From contig JAFXUD010000012.1 in NCBI GenBank assembly GCA_017535315.1, positions 218,573 through 282,572 on the forward strand: a stretch of 64,000 bases of DNA. The letters are read 5' to 3'. Of the stretch, positions 39,789 to 51,000 are shown one piece after another (within the stretch, counting starts at the first letter, position 1; each line of letters opens with the position of its first letter). Under the pieces are notes generated by a model, which did no database searches, had not been told where the DNA came from, and was given only the letters and a program-made list of their open reading frames with translations. Origin of the DNA: Victivallales bacterium. GTDB lineage: Bacteria; Verrucomicrobiota; Lentisphaeria; Oligosphaerales; Oligosphaeraceae. The position numbers and the translations under genes are program-made.

Positions 39789-41237
39789 TCATTTCCCATG
39801 CAGTTTCTGTATGATGTCGGGCATATCCGCCAGGACGTATGATGTATCGTCAAAGACCATGTTGTCCTTAACGGTACCTGGGGCCTTGACAAGCGTGGCT
39901 ACCTCGGGCTGATAGTCTTCTGTATGGTCGCCAGTCACTACAATAGTGGCATTGTCATACAGATTGTTCTCCTTCAGCAGGAAGAAGAGGTTTTCCAGGA
40001 AAATCAGGCTGCCTCTTAGCTGGCGGTACTTGTCTGTATCATCGCAATCCTCAAGGTTCTCATCGGTGCTTAGAGCTATATGAGCCCCTTGAAGGTGATA
40101 ATACTTGAACACTTTTTCATCACGTCCGATCAGGAACTCCTTGATCAGGCGCAGGTTCATCGCCTGGTCATATTTAAGGTTCCTGTTTCGAATGCGCCCC
40201 GTATTGACCTCGTTCACGAACATCTTCCTGACATCCCATTTAAAGGAGAACATGCTGTGCATAAAATACGGCATCATTCTCTGGCACCAAACTTGTAGCA
40301 TTGTTTTCTCCGAAGCCCTGTGCTTCAGACGAGGCATCACGTTGTCGAAGCATGTTTCCGTTGCAAGTGCAATGTTTGGCATAAACTGGTAGCCTTCGCA
40401 ACGAAAACCTTCAGCTTTGAGGCGGTGCATCAGGGTCTGTTTTTCAAGAAAGGCCTGCAGAAGATATTGGGGGTAAAGCTCACATCCGAGTTCTTCAACG
40501 CCATACTTGAAAGACATACCAGTGAGCATGGCAGGAATAGCTGCCATTGTGCGTGGCAGGGGGCTGCGCATACCCTCCAGGCAGGTAAAGTCCTTGAAGA
40601 GTTCTTTCAGCTCGGGATATTTTTCGAGTTCTTCCTTGAACAATTTGCTTCCCAAGCAATCAACCACAATCAAAAGGACATTCTCACCTGAACCGAATGT
40701 GAATTTGTTGTTCTCCTCAAAGCAATTATTGAAAACTTTGTTATAAGGATATCGGGGATAAAACTTGTAAATCGTAACTCCAATGGTGATCAAATGGCAG
40801 AGTATCACGAATAGCAGCGCACGCATTATATGCTTTTGGATAAACTTCCTGAAGAAGACCATTACCCCAATCACGAATGCGAATGCTAAAATTTGCATGA
40901 ATGAAAGAAATAATAAATCGCCTCCAAAATCGACTTCTATAGGCATAGTGGGAATAATAGTTGCAAAAATACCGCCCTGTAGCCAGATTAGCACGCATAC
41001 AAGCACAATTAGAAACTCCACCTTTCGTATGTGAGGCCAATTACTTGCTGCAAGGCGAAGTGCACACACTGCAAAACAGCACAACAACGATAGTATTGTC
41101 AACACTATTCCCAAATACGACAGGTTAAAAGAGAAACAGAAAGGATTGTATGTGTAGATGGTAATGCAAGGACTGGCTAAAACCAGTGACAGTGCCAGCC
41201 CCAAGCAAAGTGACTTAAAGAAAAGAGATCTGTTCAT
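39789..41237 (-). CDS. Membrane sulfatase-fold (alkaline phosphatase superfamily) protein
   Basis: A 482-residue protein with about five N-terminal membrane helices followed by an outward-facing sulfatase-type domain. The metal/nucleophile strand is NVLLIVVDCLGSKLF near 186-200, SPLPRTMAAIPAMLTG holds the usual Ser/Thr-rich helix, and KYYHLQGAHIA and TIVVTGDHTED supply the His/Asp metal ligands. This layout fits enzymes that transfer phospho-groups to surface polymers (phosphoethanolamine or phosphoglycerol transferases, LtaS-like), or hydrolyse sulfate. Its place beside a methyltransferase suggests decoration of a cell-surface glycan. Confidence 0.75.
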   Translation of the reverse strand: MNRSLFFKSLCLGLALSLVLASPCITIYTYNPFCFSFNLSYLGIVLTILSLLCCFAVCALRLAASNWPHIRKVEFLIVLVCVLIWLQGGIFATIIPTMPIEVDFGGDLLFLSFMQILAFAFVIGVMVFFRKFIQKHIMRALLFVILCHLITIGVTIYKFYPRYPYNKVFNNCFEENNKFTFGSGENVLLIVVDCLGSKLFKEELEKYPELKELFKDFTCLEGMRSPLPRTMAAIPAMLTGMSFKYGVEELGCELYPQYLLQAFLEKQTLMHRLKAEGFRCEGYQFMPNIALATETCFDNVMPRLKHRASEKTMLQVWCQRMMPYFMHSMFSFKWDVRKMFVNEVNTGRIRNRNLKYDQAMNLRLIKEFLIGRDEKVFKYYHLQGAHIALSTDENLEDCDDTDKYRQLRGSLIFLENLFFLLKENNLYDNATIVVTGDHTEDYQPEVATLVKAPGTVKDNMVFDDTSYVLADMPDIIQKLHGK

Positions 41238-41297
41238 AGTGTACCTCCCTTAAAGATGCAGAGGCAGCTACCTGCCTCTGTTGCGATAACGCGCCGA

Positions 41298-41432
41298 TCA
41301 ACGCCTCTCAAAGAAGGAAGCTATCATGCTGCGTATCTTGCCCATGAACAAAAGAAACGATACGAAAAACACACTTCCGATTTGCAGCAAAATGCTTCCA
41401 GTACCTGCATCAATGTAAGCTAACATTGTCAT
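41298..41432 (-). CDS. Mini membrane protein (YIDxGTGS family)
   Basis: A 44-residue protein, MTMLAYIDAGTGSILLQIG then SVFFVSFLLFMGKIRSMI, with one membrane helix and a short basic end. GGAGG lies 5 bases before the ATG at 41432. Peptides beginning with a YIDPGTGS-like motif are recurrent neighbours of membrane sulfatase-type genes in other bacteria, and here it is directly upstream of one. The function is unknown, possibly a small subunit of the transferase. Confidence 0.7.
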   Translation of the reverse strand: MTMLAYIDAGTGSILLQIGSVFFVSFLLFMGKIRSMIASFFERR

Positions 41433-41596
41433 AATAACCTCCGTGTGGTTTGGATTGTTTGGTTTTGATTGTGCTTCCACAGCATCTTCGAGATAATAAA
41501 ACGCAGAAGGTTTATTGGATTCTACACATATTAGAAGAATTCCATGTGGGACACCGTCAAGAAGAGCAATCGCATCAAGCAGAATGGTTAAAGTTT

Positions 41597-41839
41597 GGGA
41601 ATTATATACTTGAGTTTCCTGATGAAAATATCCCTCACAGGTCGATAGTCAGGATGCGCCTTGCCGCGTAGCGTAGCGAAGCGGCAAGGCGCACAGGGAT
41701 CGGGGTGGTGGTATCTGACCGTGGGTTTCGCTTCGCCGCTGTCGCGGCTTCGCTTCACCCACGGCTATACTCTTGCCGCCGCTTACGCGGCTCTTCTCTG
41801 TTGGAAAAGTCCAATCGGCAACTAAAGTATATAATTCCC
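41597..41839 (+). repeat. Cloverleaf-type intergenic element R5
   Basis: The closing stem pairs GGGAATTATATACTTGAGTT (41597-41616) with its complement at 41820-41839 (19 of 20 pairs), a third distinct closing-stem sequence in the family. Inside are TGCGCCTTGCCGC/GCGGCAAGGCGCA, the CCGTGGGT/ACCCACGG stem capped by GCCGC-tgtc-GCGGC, and GCCGC-ttac-GCGGC. It lies between divergent genes. The rest of 41433-42012 holds a promoter and no credible gene. Confidence 0.8.
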
Positions 41840-41870
41840 TAAAGTTTTGTACTGCTTGCCTAAATGTCAT

Positions 41871-41898
41871 TTGAAAATATTAGTAAGAGTTGTATATT
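41871..41898 (+). promoter_or_regulatory. Promoter of the 3709-residue gene
   Basis: TTGAAA (41871-41876), 16-base spacer, TATATT (41893-41898). It gives a leader of about 108 bases. No clear Shine-Dalgarno sequence precedes the ATG at 42013. Confidence 0.55.
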
Positions 41899-42012
41899 TC
41901 TAGGGTATAGTTCTCAAAGATGTTCTCCTGTAAAGCCGCAACCCAATCCAAGGAAACTATTGTCTTTGCGGAAATAGTTCCATCACATCAAACAGAATTG
42001 TTCCAGTAAATA

Positions 42013-45000
42013 ATGTCACAGTTGAAACATTATTATTTTGATCTCTTCCACCATGACGTTGACCCCATAGTCCTTAGCAGCAGCCTTTGGGGATTGCAAG
42101 GCGAATACGTCATTGATTCTGAACATTTTGGCTATACAAACTGGGTTTCCGACGTGGGCGAGTTGCAGGCCGCAATTCCGAATGGCTCGGATGTGGTGTT
42201 GCACATCACAGGCGACAGCGTGCTGCTGGACATGGATGTCGTGGCGCATGCCGTCGAAATCGGCGAGGAAGCCACGCTGAACATAACAACCAACCATTCC
42301 CTGCATATCGTTGACTACTTTACGCTCAACGGTGTCATGGCGGTGAGTGGCAACCAGAGTCTAACCAATGCCGCTGAGACTGCGCTTCTACTGAACGGCA
42401 CAGGCACGCTGAACCTGAGCGACAACGGCACATCTGGCAATTTGGGCACCGCAGAAAACCGAGGAGCCTTCGCCATCGGCGAGAACGTGAAGGTCACGAC
42501 TCTTGGCTATACGACAGGCTACATCTTCGCCAACCTCACCAACGAGGGCACCATCACCACGAAGGCAGGGAACCTGATGCTGAACGGCAACACCGTTGAA
42601 AACACAGGTGCCATCGCCACGGGCGGGAAAACCATCACATTGCAGAATGCGACGGTCAATGGCACTGGCGTGCTGAATGGCGCAAACGGGACGCTCGAAC
42701 TGATCGGGGCCACTGTCAACAACGGCACGCTGACTGGCAAGCTCTTGGCACACGGGGAGACCAGCACCCTGAACCAAGTCACGGTGGATGAAAACGGTGA
42801 CTTTGACATTCAGGGGAATGTCATCGCTCAAGGCACACTCTCCATCGACGGCAAGGTCACGGTGCAGAACAACTTGAGCATTTACAACGCTTCATCCGAA
42901 GAAACGGTTGCACTGTCTGGCAATGGCGTGTTAAACCTGAGCGGCGACGGCACATCAGGTTTTCTGGGAACCGCTCAGAAACGCGGTGCTTTCGCCATCG
43001 GCAAGGATTTGACGGTTACGACCGTGGGCTACTCGGTTGGCTACATCTATGCCAACCTCGCCAACGCGGGCACCATCACCACGGAGGCAGGAGAACTCAC
43101 GCTGAGCGGCAATACGGTCGAGAACACAGGTAGCATCGTCACGGGCGGGAAGAGCATCAAGTTTCAGAATGCGACAGTTAACGGCCTCGGCACGATAAAC
43201 GGCGCAAACGGGAAGCTTCAACTGAACGGCGCCACCGTCAACAACGGCACGCTGACGGGCAAGCTCGAGGCATACGGGGATACCAGCACCCTGAACCAGG
43301 TCACGGTGGATGAAAACGGCGACCTTGACATTCAGGGAAATGTCATTGCACAAGGTACGCTTTCCATCAACGGTATCGTCACGGTGCAGAACAACAAGTG
43401 GCTTTACAATGCATCCACCACGCGGGCAGACGTATCGTTGACTGGCACTGGCACGCTGAACTTGAGCGGCGATGGCACGTCAGGTTTCTTGGGAAGCGCA
43501 GAAAAACGTGGCTCTTTCACCATCGGCAAGGATTTGACGGTCACGACACTCGGCTACTCCGTCGGCTACATCTTTGCCAATCTCACCAACGAGGGTACCA
43601 TCGCCACGGCGGTCGGAGAACTCACGCTGAACGGCAACACGATTCAGAACAACGGCGTCCTCGTCACCGGCGGAAAGACCATGTTCCTGCAGAACGCGAC
43701 GGTCAACGGCGTCGGCACGCTGAACGGCGCAAACGGGAAGCTTCAACTGAACGGTGCCACCGTCAACAACGGTACCCTGACTGGCAAGCTCGAGGCATAC
43801 GGAGAGACTAGCACCCTGAACCAAGTCACGGTGGATGAAAACGGCGACCTTGACGTTCAGGGGAATGTTATTGCGCAGGGCACACTCTCCATTGACGGCA
43901 CGGTCACGGTGCAGAACAACAAGTGGCTTTACAATGCATCCGCTGAAGAGGTGGTTGCACTGAACGGCACTGGCAGGTTGAACTTGAGCGGCGATGGCAC
44001 ATCAGGTTTCTTGGGAAGCGCAGAAAACCGTGGTGCTTTCACCATCGGCGAGGGACTGACGGTCACGACCCTGGGCTATTCGGTTGGCTACATCTATGCG
44101 AACCTCACCAACGCGGGCACCATCACCACGGAGGCTGGAGAACTCACGCTGAGTGGCAATACGATTGAGAATGCAGGTGCCATCGTCACTGGTGGGAACA
44201 AATCCATCACCTTGACTGGGGCAACCGTCAGTGGAAACGGTTCTTTGAATGGCAAGAAAGGGATTGTCTATCTGAACAATAACACGCTTAGCGGGGCGAT
44301 TCTGGTGGGTCAGGTACAGACGACGGGCAACAAATCCACCCTGAAGAATGTCACGGTTGACGTTGGCGGCAAGTTTACAGCAACTGCCGATGTTGTTCTG
44401 CAGGAGAGCTTCACCATCAACGGCACGGTGTCGGTCCAGAACAATGTCCATCTGGTGAACGAGGTGGACACGCCTGTCACGCTGGCGGGCTTCGGCACGC
44501 TGAGCCTGAGTGGCAACGGCACATCAGGCTATTTGGGTTCCCCAACCAATAGCGGGGCTTTTGCCATCGGCAAGGAGCTGACGGTAACGACTCTCGGCTA
44601 CTCAACTGGCTACATTTATTCGCATCTCACCAACGAAGGCACCATCACCACAGAGGCTGGAGACCTCACGCTGAACGGCAGCACGATTGAGAATACAGGT
44701 AGTATCGTCACGGGCGGGAAGACCATTACTCTGCAGAGTGCGACGGTCAACGGCATCGGCACGCTGGGAGGGCTCAACGGGAAGCTCCAACTGAACGGCG
44801 CCACCATCAACAACGGCACGCTGACTGGCAAGCTCGAGGCCATTGGAAACATCAGCACCCTGAACCAGGTGACGGTAGATGAAGACGGCAACCTTGACAT
44901 ACAGGCCAATGTCGTAGCGCAGGGCACACTCTCCATTGACGGCACGGTTACGATGCAGAACAATAAGGGGCTTTACAATGCATCTGCAGAGGAAGCGGTC

Positions 45001-48000
45001 ACGCTGACGGGCACGGGCACGCTGAACCTGAGCGGCAACGGCACCTCTGGTTCATTGGGCACCACAACAAACCGCAGCGCCTTCACCGTCGGCGATGACC
45101 TGACGGTAACGACTCTCGGCTACTCGGTCGGCTACATCCATGCGGACATCGCCAACGAGGGAACAATCACCACTGACAAGGGCGAACTGTACATTGCTGG
45201 CGCGAATGATGCACCGCTCTCCTTCCGCAATAGCGGCACCATCCGAAGCGGAAGCAAGACGATGACGTTCACGCATGTGACCATGGACAACACGGGGGGC
45301 TCCTTGATCGGTGGAGACAACACCGTTTACCTCGATGCTGGCACTACAGTGACGGGCGGCACGCTCGGCGGTGCGCTGCAAGTGTCCAATGGCGCCTCCG
45401 TCCTCCTGGACGAACACGACTGCATCCGAGATGGAAAAATCACGGTAACTGGCAACGGGACTTTCACGGCACGAAACCTGATGGCACAAGCGGTGTTCAA
45501 TGTGGAAAGCAACGGCTCGCTTGAATTGTCCAACGTGACGCTGGCGGGCACGGTCAATGCCTATGACAACCCCAGCCAGGTTTCCATCCTGGGCAACAGC
45601 GGTCTCTTTGAGCTGGTTCTGAACACGGCGTATGCCGCTCGATATACCATTCTGGGGAATGACTTCACCGATGCCACCGTGACGATCCGTGGCAATGGCA
45701 ACATCGACCTCTCAGGCAACTACTGGGGCGGCCTGACGGATGAAGACGAAATCCGCGCGAGATTTGGCCTTGGTGCCAATGTCAATGTCAGCAACGCCAT
45801 GACTACGGTACCAGAGGGCAAAGCCTTCTTCTTGGTTGGTGCGGACTTGGCAAACCAGAAATATCTCTCGCTTGCACAGGACAATCTCAAGTTGACCTTC
45901 CTCTCGAAGCTTGATCCGCAGAGCATTACCAAAGAGACCGTCCAGTTGTGGGACGATACTGCTAACCAGCAAGTTTCTCTGGCAGAACGATTCCCCACCG
46001 TGCAAGGCAACCAGCTTATCTTCGACAATGAGTTGTTTACTGACGGGCACTCCTACCGCCTCGTCCTCTCCGAGGAGATCAAGTCGTTGGATGGCAGTAC
46101 GTTGAACACGGAGTTCAAGGGCACTGTTGCCTTCACGGAGGACCGTACTGCACCCAAGGTCCTGAACATTGAAAAGACCGTGAACCTGACTGGCAGACTG
46201 CCAGATTTCCAAATCACATTCTCCTCGGATGTTGATATATCCACACTGCGCAATGCCCTGAAGGTGACATCGCCTGATGAGCAGAATATCAATGTGGAAG
46301 TTTCAATGCTCACTGACCGAGTGGCCTTGGTCACTTCGAAAGTCGCAATCAACGTGCCAGGCGAATATACGGTTTCCATAGACGCCGACAAACTTACCGA
46401 CAAGGCCGGCAATCATCTTCAGGAATCCTACAAGGGCACCATTGAGATGACTCGTATCAATTTGGATATCAAGGAGCTGGTCTCTTCGAAGACCGATGTC
46501 GTCCAGGACGAGACCTTCACTGTCCAATGGGAGACCTTCAACCAAGAAGACGCCGACCTCTACGGCAGATGGACCGACGGCGTTTATCTCTCCAAGGACA
46601 ATCTCTGGGACAATTCGGACACTCTGCTTGCATCGGTTGTACATTACAACGGCCTGCCACAAGGCTCGTCGGTCTCGGGGCAGACGCAGGTTGCGCTTTC
46701 AGGGGTCACGGACGGTGACTATTATCTGCTGGTGCGTCCCGACATCTACAATGAAAAGCCGACTGGCGCCTCGGAGCGCAACGTGGAATCCATTGCCATC
46801 TCCGTAAGCACGAATCCGTTGCCAGAGGGTGAGCAGACCATCAATTCTGGCCAGAGTGCAACCTATAAGTTTACTGCGGGCGCAGGTGACGCCTACCAAC
46901 TGACGCTGGACACTCTGCGTGACGACTACTCTGGCATGGAACTCTACATCGGCTATGGCTATTCGCCGACACGTGAGAACTACGACACCGCCGTGCGCAA
47001 CGCCAATGATGCCCAGTTGGCGCTTGCCTCCCAGAACTATGACCAGGACATCTATGTGATGGTCTATGCCAAAAACGGCTACGGCAACTACACGTTGACC
47101 GCCGAAAAAGTCGGGCTTGACATTACGGCGGTTACGCCTGGCCAGCAGAGTATTTCAGACGAACAGGCCCTGACATTTGTGGTGGAGGGGCTTTGCTTCA
47201 CGCCAGGCACCACCGTCGCCGCCGTCAATGTGAACGAGGTGGCAACCAACGGCGTGGTGACCTACATCAACGACCATCAGCTGTTGCTGACCTTTGAGCC
47301 TGACCAGCTTGAGGCAGGCGACTATGTGCTGAGGGCGACAGACGGTGCCGTGAGCGTTCTCTCCGATACCATCACGCTTGCGGCAGAGGGCGCCCCGAAC
47401 CTCGAAGTTACGGCTGACCTGCCCCTGAGGGTTGCAAACCATTTCATCACCAGCTTCGACGTCAACTATGCGAACACGGGCAACGCCTCCATGGGGGCAG
47501 TTCTGCTGACGGTCGATATCTATGAAGTGGACAATGACGGCAACAAGCTGCGCTCCGTCGGCATCATGGGGATAAACAAGTCCGTAGACCAGAACCATTC
47601 GGCTTATAACGGCTCGTACAACTCGCTGCCAACTGGTTATGTCTCCACTGCCACCATCTACGCCCAGGGCAAGGTGCCTGGCCAGTTGGAGGCGGGTGCC
47701 AGCGGCTCCGTCAACATCGATTTGGTTGGTTTGCTCCAGCCGTGGAACATCAGCGGCAACAACAACCTGCTTTGGGAAATCAACTACTTTGACGAGTACA
47801 GCACAGAGGTCCTGGACTGGCGGGAGACGATGCCTAGCCAGAGCGACGCATTCTACGTCGCCATGGAAAACGCAGTTGGCACGACCTGGGGCGATTACGT
47901 GAAGATGCTCCAGACGAATGCGCAGACCCTGCAGAGTGTGGGCGCCGATGCAAGCGATGCCACCGACCTGCTGGCGCTTACCGTGCAGTCCGTTTCAGGT

Positions 48001-51000
48001 GATTTCAATCCATATAACTCATTTGAGTCTATATCTGATTTGAATGTGGCAACCAGGGGCAATCTCCAGCTGAGTTTCGAGCGCTTCTACTCCAATCGTA
48101 TGGACGACCAAGGCTGGCACACGAACTGGGAATACAGCCTGGTGAAGGAAGGAAACGACGCCGTGACCTTCTTCTCGCCTGAACAAGGCGTATTCACGTT
48201 CCGCATGGGCGCATACGGCAAGTACTTCTGCGAAAACGACTCCAGCCTTACCCTGACCTTCAAGGGAAGCCAGGCAATCCTTCAGTCTCCCGACTATGAA
48301 CGCACGTGGACCATGGAGCAGGTCGATGCACAGAATTGGCGCCTGGCACAGGTCAGCGACACCCATGGCAACAGCATTCAGCTCACCTACGATAAAGACG
48401 GTGAACTCTCCAAACTCAAATCCAACGACGGTGAGTTCATCCTCGTCGCAAAGGATGGTCTGACAGGCTCCAACGGCTTGGAAGTCACCTACCAGCATTC
48501 GGCTGACGGCCAGCTGACTGGCGTCTCCTATAACGACGGCCGCAATCCGTTGAGCTACCAGTACGACGGCGATGCTCTGACTGCCGTGTATCAGGGCGGC
48601 GAGCAGGTTTCCTCATACATCTATGACGACAGCGGCTCGATTGTCCAGGCCACCCACGGCAACCTCATCACCACGGTCACAACGGAGCAGCCAGGCGTCA
48701 TCACCGTCACGGACAACTGCGACAACAGCTTCACTGCAGTGTACTATGCTGACGGCAATCTGGCCAAGCTGACCGACAATGTCTCGGGCGACTGGCTCCA
48801 CTACACGTATGATGCCAACGGCTGGCTGCAGACAGTCTCCAATTCCGCTGGCCTCAGCGAATCCTACGTGTGCAACGCCGAAGGCGAGATACTTCGCTTC
48901 ACCGATATTTACGGCAACACCTCCAGCTACACCTACTTCCAAGGCCATCTGAAGACCGCCCAGAATGCCACGGGCTATGCCGTCAATATCAGTTACGACC
49001 AGAACTGGAACATCACCGAGTTCACCTACAGCGATGGTTCCGTCATCTCCTTCGACTACGATGACAGCGGCAACCTGACACGATTCACGGACCAGCTGGG
49101 CAACTCGATGACCTGTGAGTATGATGATTCATGGCGCATCAGCCGCGTCAACTTTGGCGACTACTCGTTTGCCATGACATACGACAATTTCGGCCACATC
49201 GCCTCCGTCACCCAGAACGAACATACCACCTCCTACGAGTACACTCCCAGTGGGCTGCTCACATCATTGACCGACGCCAATGGCAACCAGGCGCAGATGA
49301 GCTATGACGGCAATGAGCACCTGACGGAGGCTGTCTTTGCCGACGGCTCAAAACTGAGCTGGGGATACGATGCCGCAGGTAACCTGGCGTCGCACACCAC
49401 ACGTGCAGGGGACGTGCTTGCCTACCAGTGGAACACTGATGGTTCCCTGAACAGCACTGCATTTGCGGGCACCCAGTACGAATATACCTATAACAATGCG
49501 GGTTTGCTGACGGCTGCCGCCTCGAACTCCGTCCAGAACCTTGCGTTCGAATACAACTCAAACGGCAGCCTGACGGGACTTACCTACCAGGATAGTACGG
49601 CCATCGCCATCGACTGTGACACGACTGGAAAGCTTGCCACCTACACCATCGGCGGGCAGACCTTCGACTACACCTGGCAGGGCGGCAAGATGAGTACCAT
49701 CTCCGTCAACGGCAACGAGTTCACTGCCTACACGCGCAATGCCAACGGCAACCTGACGGACGGCAACGGCATCGCCTACGAGTATGACGTCCGCGCCAAC
49801 ATCACGAGAGTCGGCGACACGGAATACACCTACAACTCTGTGGCGCAGATCGTCCAGAAGAGCACTGGCGAAGAGGACTGGACATACACGTATGACCTCG
49901 ATGGCAACCTTGCCAGTGAAATGCTTGGCGATGGCACGGCCTTCCACTGCACCTATACCTACGATGCCGCTGGAAACCGCCTCACCCAAACGGATGTGGT
50001 CGCCAACGTCACCACCGCTTGGACGTATGGCGCGATGAACCAGATCCTGACGGTTCAGGTCGGAGAGGACGAGGCGGTCGAATACACCTACGACCTGAAT
50101 GGAAATCTGCTGTCGGACGGACACGCCGCCTACACCTGGACCGAGGACAGCCGCATGGCGACCATGACCGTGGACGACACCACCTGGACCTTCACCTACA
50201 ACGCACTCGGCTACCGAGACAGCGCCAGCAACGGCGTTGATACCTACACGTTCTACTATGATGGCACTGGCAACCTGCTTGCCCAGTACAAGAACGGCGA
50301 GGCCTACCAATTCTATATCAGGGGGGCCACTGGCATCGAGGGCTATGTCGATGCAAATGGCGCAATCTACACCTTCACATACGATTTGGGCGGCAACGTG
50401 ACAGCTGTTGCTGGAACCAACGGCAAGTCGGCGACCTACGCCTACGACGCCTTTGGCAACATTATCGAACAGACGGGCGACATCACGGACAATGTGCTGA
50501 CCTGGCACGGCCACTTCGGCACCCTCCTGAACCCCGATGGCTCCTACCATGTCCTGGCGCGGAACTACAGCGCAGCAGACGGACGCTTCATCTCCACGGA
50601 TCCCTCCTGGTTCAATGACGGCGCAAACCTCTACACCTACGCCTACAACGACCCAATCAACTACCTTGATTTGGATGGAATGAAAGGCGATATGACGAGC
50701 CTGCCCACAAAACATGAATCGGGCTCCGTCGTTGACAAGATTGCCAATGGCGATATCTTCAACTTGAAAGAGATTTTCTCCTTCCTAAATGACAAGACTG
50801 CCGACGACCTCACAACCAACCTGCCCACGAACACTCCGAGGATTGGCACGGGCGACTCACCTACAGGGTTGTTCGATACGATGAGGACTGTGATAGACAA
50901 AGGGGGGCTTCCGAAAGGCTGCAACGCTGTCGGCGACTACTATAAAGGTGGCATCGATGTGGCGCAGAACCTGTACACAAACGGCACCGTATCCACGAAA

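Noticed and set aside
5177..41839. CRISPR-like interpretation of the five recurring elements
   Set aside because: The copies are kilobases apart, in both orientations, with no spacer array and no cas genes.
49558..50715. 385-codon antisense frame within the giant gene
   Set aside because: It arises from the YD-repeat codon pattern on the other strand; no start signal or family resemblance.
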